From positions 2,666,001 to 2,730,000 of the forward strand of contig NZ_CP044549.1 of the NCBI RefSeq assembly GCF_009859475.1: DNA of 64,000 nt, in the 5' to 3' direction. Shown here in pieces: positions 39,958 to 50,770 of the stretch (its first letter is position 1; each line of letters opens with the position of its first letter). The notes beneath the pieces are model-generated. The model saw nothing but the letters and a program-made list of their open reading frames with translations, was not told where the DNA came from and did no database searches. The DNA is from Hydrogenophaga sp. BPS33. GTDB lineage: Bacteria; Pseudomonadota; Gammaproteobacteria; Burkholderiales; Burkholderiaceae_C. The translations under genes were made by a program, and so were the position numbers.

Positions 39958-41175
39958 ATGAGCACTCCGCACTTTCCCATCTACATGGACTACAGCGCCA
40001 CCAACCCCTGCGACCCGCGGGTGGTAGACGCGATGATCCCCTGGTTGCGCGAACATTTCGGCAACCCGGCTTCGCGCAGCCACGCCTGGGGCTGGGAAGC
40101 CGAAAAGGCCGTTGAAGGTGCGCGTGAAAAAGTGGCTGCCCTGATCGGGGCCGATCCGCGCGAGATCGTCTGGACCAGCGGTGCCACCGAGTCCAACAAC
40201 CTCGCACTCAAAGGCGCGGCGCATTTCTACAAGACCAAGGGCAAGCACCTCATCACGGTGAAGACCGAGCACAAGGCTGTGCTCGACACCATGCGCGAGT
40301 TGGAGCGCCAGGGTTTCGAGGTGACCTACCTCGACGTGCAGGCCGATGGCCTGCTCGACCTGGAGGCCTTCAAGGCCGCGATCCGGCCCGACACCATCCT
40401 GGCTTCGGTCATGTTCGTGAACAACGAAATTGGCGTGGTGCAGGACATCGCTGCCATCGGTGCGATCTGCCGTGAGAAGGGCGTGATCTTTCACGTGGAC
40501 GCCGCGCAGGCCACGGGCCGGGTCGACATCGATTTGCAGAAGCTGCCGGTCGACCTGATGAGCCTGACTTCGCACAAGACCTACGGCCCCAAGGGCATCG
40601 GCGCGCTGTACGTGCGCCGCAAGCCGCGCATCCGCATCGAGGCGCAGATGCACGGTGGTGGTCACGAACGCGGAATGCGCTCGGGCACGCTGCCCACGCA
40701 CCAGATCGTGGGCATGGGTGAGGCCTATGCCATCGCCAAGGCCGAGATGCACGAAGAAAACCAGCGCATCCAGGCATTGCACGACCGCATGGTCGCCGGG
40801 CTGAAGGACGTGGAAGAGGTGTTCATCAACGGCCACGAAACGAAGCGCGTGCCGCACAACCTCAACATGAGCTTCAACTACGTCGAGGGCGAGTCGCTCA
40901 TCATGGGCATCAAGGGCCTGGCGGTGTCGTCGGGTTCGGCCTGCACCTCGGCCAGCCTGGAGCCCAGCTATGTGTTGCGAGCCCTGGGCCGCAGCGATGA
41001 ACTCGCCCATAGCAGCCTGCGTATGACGATCGGCCGCTGGACGACGGAAGAAGAGATCGACTACGCCATCGCCACCATCAAGGAAAACGTGGCCAAGCTG
41101 CGCGAGTTGTCCCCGCTGTGGGAAATGTTCAAAGACGGTATTGACCTGTCCACCATCCAGTGGTCAGCGCATTGA
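39958..41175 (+). CDS. iscS: Cysteine desulfurase IscS
   Basis: A 405-aa PLP enzyme that removes sulfur from cysteine and donates it to IscU and tRNA-thiolation partners. The PLP Lys is in [16 protein letters not shown] and the persulfide Cys is in [17 protein letters not shown]. Length and N-terminus ([18 protein letters not shown]) match the family. It follows iscR by 67 bp. Confidence 0.98.
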   Translation: MSTPHFPIYMDYSATNPCDPRVVDAMIPWLREHFGNPASRSHAWGWEAEKAVEGAREKVAALIGADPREIVWTSGATESNNLALKGAAHFYKTKGKHLITVKTEHKAVLDTMRELERQGFEVTYLDVQADGLLDLEAFKAAIRPDTILASVMFVNNEIGVVQDIAAIGAICREKGVIFHVDAAQATGRVDIDLQKLPVDLMSLTSHKTYGPKGIGALYVRRKPRIRIEAQMHGGGHERGMRSGTLPTHQIVGMGEAYAIAKAEMHEENQRIQALHDRMVAGLKDVEEVFINGHETKRVPHNLNMSFNYVEGESLIMGIKGLAVSSGSACTSASLEPSYVLRALGRSDELAHSSLRMTIGRWTTEEEIDYAIATIKENVAKLRELSPLWEMFKDGIDLSTIQWSAH

Positions 41176-41187
41176 AGGAGAAACACC

Positions 41188-41574
41188 ATGGCTTACTCGG
41201 AAAAAGTTGTTGATCACTACGAAAACCCCCGCAACGTCGGTTCCTTTGAAAAGGGCGACGACTCGGTGGGCACCGGCATGGTGGGCGCGCCCGCCTGCGG
41301 TGACGTGATGAAGCTGCAGATCAAGGTGAACCCGACCACGGGTGTCATCGAAGACGCGCGCTTCAAGACCTATGGCTGCGGTTCCGCCATCGCCTCGTCT
41401 TCGCTCGTGACCGAATGGGTCAAGGGCAAGACGCTGGACCAGGCCGCCGCGCTCAAGAACAGCGAGATTGCCGAAGAGCTGGCCTTGCCGCCGGTGAAGA
41501 TCCACTGCTCCATCCTGGCCGAAGATGCGATCAAGGCAGCGGTGGACGACTACCGCAAGAAGCACACGAACTGA
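41188..41574 (+). CDS. iscU: Iron-sulfur cluster scaffold IscU
   Basis: A 128-aa scaffold on which 2Fe-2S clusters are built. The three ligand Cys are in GAPACGDVMKLQ, KTYGCGSAIASSS and KIHCSILAEDAI. The LPPVK motif recognised by HscA is present (LALPPVKIHC). It starts 12 bp after iscS with a GGAG ribosome site. Confidence 0.98.
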   Translation: MAYSEKVVDHYENPRNVGSFEKGDDSVGTGMVGAPACGDVMKLQIKVNPTTGVIEDARFKTYGCGSAIASSSLVTEWVKGKTLDQAAALKNSEIAEELALPPVKIHCSILAEDAIKAAVDDYRKKHTN

Positions 41575-41580
41575 GGTTTC

Positions 41581-41904
41581 ATGGCCATCTCGATTTCAGA
41601 AGCCGCTGCACGGCATGTCAACCGCTACATCGCCAAACGGGGCAAGGGTGTGGGTGTGCGCCTGGGTGTGAAGACCACGGGTTGCTCCGGCATGGCCTAC
41701 AAGCTGGAATACGCCGACGAGATCGCGCCCGAAGACGTGGTGTTCGAGGACAACGGTGTGAAGGTGCTGGTCGATCCCAAGGCCTTGGCCTACATCGATG
41801 GCACGCAGCTGGATTTTGTGCGCGAAGGGCTGAACGAAGGTTTTCGTTTCAACAACCCGAACGAGCGCGACCGTTGCGGCTGCGGTGAGAGTTTCAGGAT
41901 TTAG
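41581..41904 (+). CDS. iscA: A-type iron-sulfur carrier IscA
   Basis: A 107-aa cluster carrier. The three conserved Cys are in [13 protein letters not shown] and the C-terminal CGCGESF. It follows iscU by 6 bp. The gap to hscB beyond it holds a palindromic repeat island. Confidence 0.97.
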   Translation: MAISISEAAARHVNRYIAKRGKGVGVRLGVKTTGCSGMAYKLEYADEIAPEDVVFEDNGVKVLVDPKALAYIDGTQLDFVREGLNEGFRFNNPNERDRCGCGESFRI

Positions 41905-41911
41905 ACTCACC

Positions 41912-42002
41912 CCCGCCGCGCTTGGCGCGACCCCCGCAGGGGGCGCAGGCAGCGCCCCGTCCTGAGCTTGTCGAAGGGCGGTTCCGCGCTGGCCCAGGAC
42001 GG
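41912..42002. repeat. Palindromic repeat island between iscA and hscB
   Basis: Three adjacent dyads lie here: CGCGC-TT-GGCGCG at 41917-41929, CCCCC-GCA-GGGGG at 41931-41943, and CCGTCCTG (41957-41964) paired with CAGGACGG (41995-42002). The last one includes CCTGAGCTTGTCGAAGG, a short motif known to recur between genes in many proteobacteria. In RNA these could form stable stems inside the isc transcript. Confidence 0.7.
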
Positions 42003-42036
42003 CGTCCTTCGTTCCACTGGCGCTTGTCTCCCTTTG

Positions 42037-42555
42037 ATGAATCTTCAATCGAACGACTTCGAGATATTTGGTCTGCAGCCGCAGTTCGCCGTGGACCGTG
42101 CCGCGCTCGACACGCGCTGGAAGGATTTGCAGCGAGAAGCGCATCCGGACCGCTTCACCACCGCCGACGCACAGACCCAGCGCCAGGCGATGCAATGGTC
42201 GGTGCGCATCAACGAGGCTTACCAGCGTCTCAAAGACCCGCTCAAACGCGCGGCCTACTTGTGCGAACTGCATGGCGTGCCGATACAGGCCGAGAACAAC
42301 ACCGCCATGCCCAAGGCCTTTCTGATGCAGCAGATGCAGTGGCGTGAAGACCTCGAAGAGGCCGATGGTCTCGACGACCTGGAGCGCATGGCCGACGACG
42401 TGGCCACCACGCGCCGCGGCATGCTGCAAGGCCTGCAGACCACCGCCGACGAACAGCGCGACTGGACCGCGCTGGCCCAGCAGGTCAGAGCCCTTATGTT
42501 CGTTGAGCGCTTTGCCAGCGATGTGGAGAACCGCATCGATCTGCTGGGACAATAG
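42037..42555 (+). CDS. hscB: Fe-S co-chaperone HscB
   Basis: A 172-aa J-domain protein that brings IscU to HscA. The J-domain shows LQREAHPDRFTTADAQTQRQ with the HPD triad, and the C-terminal helical bundle that binds IscU follows. The ATG at 42037 reads MNLQSNDFEIFGL; the frame extends upstream through the repeat island but that part is not coding. Confidence 0.95.
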   Translation: MNLQSNDFEIFGLQPQFAVDRAALDTRWKDLQREAHPDRFTTADAQTQRQAMQWSVRINEAYQRLKDPLKRAAYLCELHGVPIQAENNTAMPKAFLMQQMQWREDLEEADGLDDLERMADDVATTRRGMLQGLQTTADEQRDWTALAQQVRALMFVERFASDVENRIDLLGQ

Positions 42556-42593
42556 CCGGCTCCCCCCTGTATTGATTGGATCGTTGAGAACCC

Positions 42594-44465
<1,872 letters not shown>

Positions 44466-44480
44466 AGAAAAAACATTCCC

Positions 44481-44819
44481 ATGCCCACGATCAAGATCCT
44501 GCCCCATCCCGAGTACTGTCCCCAGGGCGCGAGCGTCAAGGCGCCCGCAGGCACCTCGATCTGCGAAGCCCTGCTCGACAACAAGATCAACATCGAACAC
44601 GCCTGCGACATGAGTGCGGCCTGCACGACCTGCCACGTGATCGTTCGCGAAGGTTTCAACAGCCTGAACGAACTCGAAGAAACCGAGGAAGATCTGCTGG
44701 ACCGCGCCTGGGGCCTGGAGCCCAACTCGCGCCTGTCGTGCCAAGCTATCCTGGCGCAATCCGACGTGACCGTCGAGATTCCGAAGTACTCGATCAACCA
44801 CGCCAAGGAAAACCATTGA
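44481..44819 (+). CDS. fdx: 2Fe-2S ferredoxin (isc type)
   Basis: A 112-aa adrenodoxin-like ferredoxin supplying electrons for cluster assembly. The four ligand Cys are in HACDMSAACTTCHVIV and RLSCQAILAQ. It lies 15 bp after hscA. No iscX follows; dnaQ begins with a one-base overlap (TGATG). Confidence 0.97.
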   Translation: MPTIKILPHPEYCPQGASVKAPAGTSICEALLDNKINIEHACDMSAACTTCHVIVREGFNSLNELEETEEDLLDRAWGLEPNSRLSCQAILAQSDVTVEIPKYSINHAKENH

Positions 44820-45526
44820 TGCGCCAGATCGTCCTCGACACGGAAACCACCGGCCTGTCCGCCGATAACGGGGACCGCATCATCGAAATCGGTTGCGTGG
44901 AGCTGCTCAACCGCAAGCTCACCGGCAACAACTTGCACTACTACGTCAACCCCGAGCGCGACAGCCACGAAGACGCGCTCAAGGTGCACGGCATCAGCAA
45001 CGAGTTCCTGCGCGACAAGCCGAAGTTCGCCGCCATCGCCGACACCTTGCTGGACTACCTTCGCGATGCGGAATTGATCATCCACAACGCGCCGTTCGAC
45101 ATCAGTTTTCTCAACAAGGAACTGGAGCGCCTGGGCCGCGCGCCCATCAAGACCGTGATCGGGCAGGTCACCGACAGTCTGGCCATGGCCAAGGAAATGT
45201 TCCCGGGCAAGCGCAATGGCCTGGACGCGCTGTGCGACCGGCTGGGCGTGGACAACTCGGGTCGCACGCTGCACGGCGCCTTGCTCGACGCCGAATTGCT
45301 GGCCGACGTGTACATCAACATGACACGCGGCCAGGACGCGCTGATCATGGACATCGGCGATGCGCCCGGGGAAGGCGGTCAGGTCGAGGTGATCGACTTG
45401 ATCCGCTTCGAGTTGCCCGTGCTGATGGCCAACGAACAGGAAAGCCAGGCGCACGACAGCCTGCTGGCCGACCTGGACAAGGCCAGCAAAGGAAAAACCG
45501 TGTGGCGCCAGCTGCTGGCGGGTTAA
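44819..45526 (+). CDS. dnaQ: DNA polymerase III epsilon subunit (proofreading exonuclease)
   Basis: A 235-aa DEDDh 3'-5' exonuclease. The Exo motifs are IVLDTETTGLS (Asp-x-Glu), IIHNAPFDISFLNKEL and the His-x4-Asp in LHGALLDAELLADVY. The C-terminal segment binds the alpha subunit. The start overlaps the fdx stop, so it is probably transcribed from the isc operon as well as any internal promoter. Confidence 0.95.
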   Translation: MRQIVLDTETTGLSADNGDRIIEIGCVELLNRKLTGNNLHYYVNPERDSHEDALKVHGISNEFLRDKPKFAAIADTLLDYLRDAELIIHNAPFDISFLNKELERLGRAPIKTVIGQVTDSLAMAKEMFPGKRNGLDALCDRLGVDNSGRTLHGALLDAELLADVYINMTRGQDALIMDIGDAPGEGGQVEVIDLIRFELPVLMANEQESQAHDSLLADLDKASKGKTVWRQLLAG

Positions 45527-45544
45527 GAAGGTCAAAAACCTGGC

Positions 45545-45550
45545 TATAAT
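45545..45550 (+). promoter_or_regulatory. -10 box of tRNA-Val (CAC)
   Basis: A perfect TATAAT lies 34 bp before the mature tRNA, just after the dnaQ stop. A weak -35 candidate, TTAAGA, lies 16 bp upstream. Confidence 0.5.
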
Positions 45551-45584
45551 CTGAGGCTTCCGAGAGATCGGCCAAAGATCTATC

Positions 45585-45659
45585 GGGCGGTTAGCTCAGT
45601 GGTAGAGCACTGCCTTCACACGGCAGGGGTCGCAGGTTCGAACCCTGCACCGCCCACCA
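45585..45659 (+). tRNA. tRNA-Val (anticodon CAC)
   Basis: A 75-nt cloverleaf: acceptor GGGCGGT with ACCGCCC, the D arm contains TAGCTCAGTGGTAGAGC, the anticodon stem is CTGCC-GGCAG with loop TTCACAC (anticodon CAC), the T loop contains GGTTCGAACCC, and CCA is encoded. It marks the border between the core isc-dnaQ block and the catabolic region to the right. Confidence 0.96.
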
Positions 45660-45678
45660 GACACCATGCTGGACAACC

Positions 45679-45710
45679 AAGGACTTGCGAGAAATCGCCA
45701 GTCCTTTTTT
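45679..45710 (+). terminator. Rho-independent terminator after tRNA-Val (CAC)
   Basis: AAGGACT pairs with AGTCCTT, enclosing an inner stem GCGA-GAAA-TCGC with a GNRA-type loop, followed by six T. Confidence 0.9.
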
Positions 45711-45735
45711 GTTGCGCGCTTGAAGCGATGTGCGC

Positions 45736-47148
45736 TCACCAACGCGCGGGCGACGCGCCAGCGGGTTGCGGCGGGCGTGACCAGTACGCGGGGGTGTGCG
45801 AGTACCGCACGATGGGCGCGGCATGCGTCAGTTCGCCGAACACCGAGTCGCGGTGCAGCAGGTCGTCGGGCGACGGCGACCACGGGCAAGCCTGCGGCGC
45901 CATCCCTTCCAACTCGCCTTGTGCCAACACCCACATCGATGCCTGCGTGAGCGAGCTCGTCACATGGAAGCTGCCGCCCTCGCGGGCCTGCTGCAGCAGG
46001 GCACCCAGAACGCCCGCGCCTGCCAGATAGGCCGCCAGGTAGTCGTTCATGGTGACGGTGGGCGCGCCGCGCGGCGTACCACCGCCACCTTCGCGCAAGG
46101 CCAGGCCCGACACCGCATGGCCAATGGGCTCGTAGCCACCGCGGTGGGACCAGGGGCCCTCGTAGCCATATGCGCTGATCGACACGCAGACGATGCCGGG
46201 TCGAAGCGCCGCGAGATCTTCGGGCGCGAACCCGCGGGCACGCAGCGCGCCGGGGCGAAACGAGTCGATGAACACATCGGCTTCGGCCACGAGCGCGCGC
46301 ATGCGCTCGACGTCCTGCGCGCGGTTCAGGTCGATATAGGCCGCGCGTTTGCCGAACCCGAGGTCCATCGTCACGGCAGGCATTTCGCGCTCGGCCGGGT
46401 TGGTGACGTGCAACACATCGGCGCCTTGCTCCGCCAGCAGCCGACCCACGGCCGGCCCGGCGATCACGTGCGAGGCGTCCAGCACGCGCAGTCCGCTCAG
46501 AGGCCGTGCGCCTGGCGTCCAGCGCCGCGCCGTGGCAGGGCCGATGCGCCGTACCGCAACGCCGGGTTCGCTGCACAGCAGACGACCTTGGGGATGGGTG
46601 TTCCACTCGTCCTCGGTGCGCGCCATCACGCCGGGCAAGCGCGCGATGGCCAAGGCTTCTTCGAGATCGACCGCGCGCCACTGCCGTACCGCCGCGGCAA
46701 TCCCTTCGGTGCTGTTGGTGCAACGCAAGAGGCCGATGAGGTCTTGCGTGATGGTGCCGCGCCCGTTGTTTCGCAACAGGTACACGTGACGGCCATCGGC
46801 GGTTTCGAAATAGTTCTCCGCACGGCTGAAACTGCCGACGGCAAACCCATGCCCGTGCTGGCGCAAATGGAAGGTGGTGCGAAGCCCCAGGTGCACCGCC
46901 CGTGCGAGATCGACATCGATGCGCTGGCTGTCGCCACCCCGCTCACACCAGATCGCGGCCACCGCCGTCGCCTGCGCGGCCAGGGCGGCCGATACCGCGG
47001 TGCCGTAGCGCTGGCGGCTGGCGAGCACGGGGTCGCTGCCGGTGATCGACACCTGGGCGATGGACCTCGATGGGTCCAGGCCGATGCGCGAGAGCAGGGT
47101 GCGGTAGGCCGCCGCAACGCACGGGTCTGCCTGCAGGGCGATGCCCAT
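45736..47148 (-). CDS. CaiB/BaiF (family III) CoA-transferase with reversed half-domain order
   Basis: A 470-aa protein of the formyl-CoA transferase family. Unusually, the canonical N-terminal start of the family (PLSGLRVLDASHVIAGPAVG) lies near residue 230. The first 225 residues look like the C-terminal half of the same fold (IDVDLARAVHLGLR, YFETADGRHVYLL, EDEWNTHPQGRLL). This suggests a circularly permuted enzyme or a fusion of two half units. The ATG at 47148 lies 2 bp after the Bug gene stop, so the two are one operon. It likely activates an acid produced or consumed by the neighbouring pathway. Confidence 0.82.
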   Translation of the reverse strand: MGIALQADPCVAAAYRTLLSRIGLDPSRSIAQVSITGSDPVLASRQRYGTAVSAALAAQATAVAAIWCERGGDSQRIDVDLARAVHLGLRTTFHLRQHGHGFAVGSFSRAENYFETADGRHVYLLRNNGRGTITQDLIGLLRCTNSTEGIAAAVRQWRAVDLEEALAIARLPGVMARTEDEWNTHPQGRLLCSEPGVAVRRIGPATARRWTPGARPLSGLRVLDASHVIAGPAVGRLLAEQGADVLHVTNPAEREMPAVTMDLGFGKRAAYIDLNRAQDVERMRALVAEADVFIDSFRPGALRARGFAPEDLAALRPGIVCVSISAYGYEGPWSHRGGYEPIGHAVSGLALREGGGGTPRGAPTVTMNDYLAAYLAGAGVLGALLQQAREGGSFHVTSSLTQASMWVLAQGELEGMAPQACPWSPSPDDLLHRDSVFGELTHAAPIVRYSHTPAYWSRPPQPAGASPARW

Positions 47149-47150
47149 CC

Positions 47151-48122
47151 TCACTCGAGCGTGACGCCCAGTTCGCGCGTCAGGTTCTGCCACACCGGGC
47201 GCTCTTCGGCCAAGGCCCGGGCGAATTCGGCGAGCAGCAACGGTTTTTCGGTGACCGCGGAGGCTTCACGTGCGGCGATTACTGCGGGCGTGTCGGTGCC
47301 TTCGCGGATCAGTTCGGCGAGGCGGTTGCTGATGGCCGCAGGCGTGCCTGCGGGGGCGGCCAGAACGAGCCAGTCGCGCAGGCGAAAGGCGGGTTGGCCG
47401 AACCCGGCATCGGCGAAGGTGGGCAGGTCGGGCAGCTTGGGTGTGCGGCTGCCCGAGGTGACGGCGATGGGAACGATTCTTCCCGATTGCATCAGCGACG
47501 CGGACCCCGAGTAGCTGCCCACGGTGCAGTCGATCGTCCCGACCGCGAGATCCTGCAGCGCGGGCGCGGCGCCCTTGTAGTGAACGACATCGAGCTTGGT
47601 GCCCAGCAGCTTGTTCATTTGTGCACCGACGAGATGCGCGCGCGAGCCCACGCCGATCGAGCCGATGACCAGGCGTTGCGCACGCGCCAGTTCCACGAAC
47701 TCGCGCGGCGTGCGCGCCGGCAGGTCCTTCTTCACCAGGAAGAGCGCAGGGCCGGGGCTGAAGCCGGCCAGCATGTCGAAGGCCTTCTCGGGTTCGGGCA
47801 CCGCGACCTTCTTCAACAGCAGCGGTGCCTGGGTCAACGCGGAGTTGACCGCGAAGAGAAAGGTGTGGCCGTCGGGCGGTGAGGAGACCACGGCTTGCGC
47901 CGCGATCATGCTCTGCCCGCCAGGGCGCGCTTCCACCACCACGGGCTGGCCCGTGCGCTGCGTGATGTACTCGCCGTAGGCGCGCGCTGTGGCATCGATG
48001 GCACCGCCAGCGGCGGTGGCCGAGACGAAGCGGATCGGGCGGCTTGGCCAACTCTGGGCCATGGCCAGCGGCCAGGTGGCGCACGCAGCGGCGCCCAGGA
48101 TGAATGCTCTTCGTTGTTGCAT
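47151..48122 (-). CDS. Bug-family substrate-binding protein
   Basis: A 323-aa periplasmic protein. The signal peptide is FILGAAACATWPLAMA, the mature start SWPSRPIRFVSATAAGGAID and the family segment VVVEARPGGQSMIAAQAVVS. No membrane components are nearby. It is cotranscribed with the CoA-transferase and divergent from the hydrolase-dioxygenase operon, suggesting uptake or sensing of the aromatic substrate. Confidence 0.9.
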   Translation of the reverse strand: MQQRRAFILGAAACATWPLAMAQSWPSRPIRFVSATAAGGAIDATARAYGEYITQRTGQPVVVEARPGGQSMIAAQAVVSSPPDGHTFLFAVNSALTQAPLLLKKVAVPEPEKAFDMLAGFSPGPALFLVKKDLPARTPREFVELARAQRLVIGSIGVGSRAHLVGAQMNKLLGTKLDVVHYKGAAPALQDLAVGTIDCTVGSYSGSASLMQSGRIVPIAVTSGSRTPKLPDLPTFADAGFGQPAFRLRDWLVLAAPAGTPAAISNRLAELIREGTDTPAVIAAREASAVTEKPLLLAEFARALAEERPVWQNLTRELGVTLE

Positions 48123-48202
48123 GGACAGGTCTCCTTGTGGTGGGCCTCCGGATGGAGACCGATTCTGCGGGCCGCCGTACGCCCGTGGGCGTCGACATAC
48201 AT

Positions 48203-48212
48203 TGTTATAACA
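48203..48212. promoter_or_regulatory. Perfect palindrome in the divergent promoter region
   Basis: TGTTATAACA is a perfect 10-bp palindrome in the 246-bp gap between the Bug gene and the hydrolase operon. The surrounding bases are AT-rich against a GC-rich background. It could be an operator or contain a -10 box (TATAAC). The rest of the gap shows no gene. Confidence 0.35.
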
Positions 48213-48368
48213 TTATGCCGTTTGGATGGATGGATGTCAATCGAGCACGGCCAGCGACAGGGTTTCGCAAGCTCGCGAACAGTCAAATCCCGCAGCAGCA
48301 GCAGCCAAGCGGGGCATCGCATGCCGCCTAACCTCGGGTCATCGCATGACGACTTCGAGGAGAGCTTC

Positions 48369-49526
48369 GTGAGCACCACCCCCACCGATCCGCGCGATCG
48401 CCCCAGAACCCTGCCAGAAGCGCGCGAGTGGATGGCATCTCGCCTGGCAGCGCGAACGCACCCGATGAACGCCTTGCCCGCCAACGACGCTGGACGCGCC
48501 TGGATCGATGGCGTGCCCGGCCTGGACGGCCGGACCTGGGGTGGCTACTGGGGCGCGTTGGGTGACGGGGTGTTGGCGCAGGCCGAAGCCGCCGAGGCCG
48601 CCGGCGATGCCGCGGGCGCCATGGCCCTGTACCAACAGGCCAGCGGCCTGTATTTCATGGGGCGCTTTCCTTGTCCCAACCATCCCGCGAAGGAGCGCTG
48701 CGCAGTGGCCGAGCGCCGTGCCTACCTGGCGGCGAGCCGCTTCTGGCGCGAGCCGATCGCGCGCGTGGAGGTGCCTTTCGACGGCCGCCCGGAGGAGGGG
48801 CGTTGCGTGGTGTTGCTGGTGCGCCGTCCAGCGGGCGTCGAGCGCCCTCCCGTGGTGTTGATGTGGGGCGGCGTGGATGCATGCAAGGAGCAGATGACCG
48901 CCGCCTGCGACGCGTTGCTGGCGCGTGGCATCGCGACCGTGGCCATGGACAACGCGGGCACCGGTGAGTCGCCCGTGCGCGGTGTCCCCGACGCCGAGCG
49001 CACGTTTCTGGCCGCCATGGACTGGATTGCCGCGCAGGCGGATCTGAAGGGTGCCGCCATCGGCTTGCTGGGGCGCTCCTTCGGTGGCTACTGGGCCACC
49101 AAGCTCGCCCACCTCGTGCCCGACCGCATCGCCGGCGCGGTGAACTGGGGCGGCGGTGTACACGACATGTTTCAACCGGCCTGGGTCCAGGCTTCGCGCC
49201 ACCCGGACAGCTACCTCATGGAGTTGGTCGAGACGCGGCAGCGCATGCTCGGCGCCACCAACGACGCGGAGTACGTCGCCGGTTTCGGCCGTCTTTCCTT
49301 GCTCGATCAGGGTCTGCTCGATCGCCCGAGCGCGCCGCTGCTGCTGGTCAATGGCAAGGAAGACCGGCAGTGTCCCGTGTCCGACATCCACCGCCTGCTG
49401 GACCACGGCACGCCCAAGAGTGTGCGCATGTTCCCGGGGGGCCACATGGGCCTGACGCCGCAAACGCTGCCCACCATCGTCGACTGGCTGGCCGCGCAGG
49501 TGCAGGGCCGGGGAGTGTCTGTATGA
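48369..49526 (+). CDS. Alpha/beta hydrolase (FrsA/DUF1100-like)
   Basis: A 385-aa hydrolase. It has an N-terminal helical cap region (residues 1-120) and an alpha/beta core with the nucleophile elbow LLGRSFGGYWA (Ser), PVVLMWGGVDACKEQMT in the oxyanion region and a C-terminal His in MFPGGHMGL. Relatives include C-C bond hydrolases acting on pyridine ring derivatives. The start is a GTG after GAGGAG. Its stop overlaps the LigA-like gene as ATGA, so it probably hydrolyses the ring-fission product or an adjacent intermediate. Confidence 0.82.
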   Translation: MSTTPTDPRDRPRTLPEAREWMASRLAARTHPMNALPANDAGRAWIDGVPGLDGRTWGGYWGALGDGVLAQAEAAEAAGDAAGAMALYQQASGLYFMGRFPCPNHPAKERCAVAERRAYLAASRFWREPIARVEVPFDGRPEEGRCVVLLVRRPAGVERPPVVLMWGGVDACKEQMTAACDALLARGIATVAMDNAGTGESPVRGVPDAERTFLAAMDWIAAQADLKGAAIGLLGRSFGGYWATKLAHLVPDRIAGAVNWGGGVHDMFQPAWVQASRHPDSYLMELVETRQRMLGATNDAEYVAGFGRLSLLDQGLLDRPSAPLLLVNGKEDRQCPVSDIHRLLDHGTPKSVRMFPGGHMGLTPQTLPTIVDWLAAQVQGRGVSV

Positions 49527-49846
49527 CGGCCAGGCCGCGCAACTGGCGCCACGACATGCCCACCCCCGATGCCTACTGGATGAACCGCGTGCTGTTCGAC
49601 GTGCACCACGTGGCGAGCCACCTCGAACGCTACCAGGCCAGCCCCGACGCCTACATGGCCGATGTCCCGTTGCCCGAGCCTTTGAAGGCGGCCATTCGCG
49701 ACAACGATATTGGTGCCATGTTCCTCGCGGGCGTCAATCCGTACCTGTTGCGGGCGCACTGCCTGGGGTTGCGCATCTCCGAGCAGGTCTTCGTGCAATC
49801 GCTGCGCGCGGTCGCGCCGCTCTGGCAGGAGGCCGATCATGGCTGA
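49523..49846 (+). CDS. LigA-type small subunit of an extradiol dioxygenase
   Basis: A 107-aa protein matching the alpha subunit of protocatechuate 4,5-dioxygenase (LigA), a helical cap over the active site. Family-like segments are PEPLKAAIRDNDIGAMFLAG and NPYLLRAHCLGLRISEQVF. It overlaps the hydrolase by 4 bp and the large subunit by 8 bp, so the three are coupled. Confidence 0.85.
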   Translation: MTARPRNWRHDMPTPDAYWMNRVLFDVHHVASHLERYQASPDAYMADVPLPEPLKAAIRDNDIGAMFLAGVNPYLLRAHCLGLRISEQVFVQSLRAVAPLWQEADHG

Positions 49847-50675
49847 GCTTGTCGGCATCTATGCGGCCAGCCACACGCCGGTGATGCTCAATTTTCCCGA
49901 GGCCATTCCCGACGACGACCGGCACGAGATCTTCGCGGGCTTCCGCGCGCTGGGCGACAGCTTGCGCCAGGCGCGGCCGGACACGGTCGTGGTGGTCTCG
50001 GACGACCACCTGCATAACTTCTTTCTCGACAACCTGCCCGCGTTCTGCATCGGCGCCGCCACTTCGTACCGCACGCCGGTCGAGCATTGGCTCAAGGCCG
50101 AGCGGCAGGTGCTGCAAGGAGACGCGGACCTGGGCGCTCACCTGTTGGGCGAGGCCCTGCGCAATGGCTTCGACCCTGCGCTGTCGATGGACCTCACGCT
50201 CGACCATGGTGTGCTCACGCCCCTGCATCTGGCCGGGTTGGCGACGCCGGGTGCCGGTGTGCGCGTGTTGCCTCTTCTGGTGAACTGCGTGCAACCGCCG
50301 CTGCCCACCATGGCACGGGCCTACCAATGGGGCGGCATGCTGCGCGAGGCGATTGCCAGTTTCCCCGGCGATGTGCGCGTGGCGGTGCTCGCCACGGGCG
50401 GCATCAGCCACGACATCGCCACGCCGCGCATGGGCGTCGTCAACGAGGCGTTTGACCGCGAGTTCCTGCGCCTGCTCCAGGCCGGTGAGGCGCAGCCGTT
50501 GATCCGTTTTGCCACCGACCACGTCAACGAAGCAGGCAACGGCGCGGAAGAGATCCGCACCTGGTTGCTGGCGCACGGCGTGGCCGGCGGGCGCGGTTTC
50601 GAGACCACCTATTACAAGGCCGTGGCCAACTGGTACACCGGCATTGGTCTGGGCCGTTGGGCGGTGGGTTCGTGA
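49839..50675 (+). CDS. LigB-type catalytic subunit of an extradiol ring-cleavage dioxygenase
   Basis: A 278-aa non-heme Fe(II) dioxygenase of the class III (LigB) fold, which cleaves catechol-type rings next to the hydroxyls. Probable metal ligands are His12 (AASHTPVML), His57 or His59 (SDDHLHNFF) and an acidic residue in the EAGNGAEE segment (231-238). Conserved active-site His are at LDHGVLTP (His123) and TGGISHD (His191). The ATG at 49839 follows GGAGG. The ring substrate is not determined. Confidence 0.9.
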   Translation: MAELVGIYAASHTPVMLNFPEAIPDDDRHEIFAGFRALGDSLRQARPDTVVVVSDDHLHNFFLDNLPAFCIGAATSYRTPVEHWLKAERQVLQGDADLGAHLLGEALRNGFDPALSMDLTLDHGVLTPLHLAGLATPGAGVRVLPLLVNCVQPPLPTMARAYQWGGMLREAIASFPGDVRVAVLATGGISHDIATPRMGVVNEAFDREFLRLLQAGEAQPLIRFATDHVNEAGNGAEEIRTWLLAHGVAGGRGFETTYYKAVANWYTGIGLGRWAVGS

Positions 50676-50770
50676 ATGGGCCCGCACCTGTGCGCACCGA
50701 AGCCGCGCGCCGGGCGGTCTGGCAGTAGCGCCTGCTGCAGGTGCGTGCTCCGCCATTCAGGCGCTCGACG

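Noticed and set aside
45585..45659. tRNA-Val (CAC) as the attachment site of a genomic island
   Set aside because: The gene content changes at the tRNA, but no integrase gene and no repeated tRNA 3' end were found in the window.
48225..48240. Short GGAT tandem run near 48230
   Set aside because: Only three units; too short to call a functional repeat.
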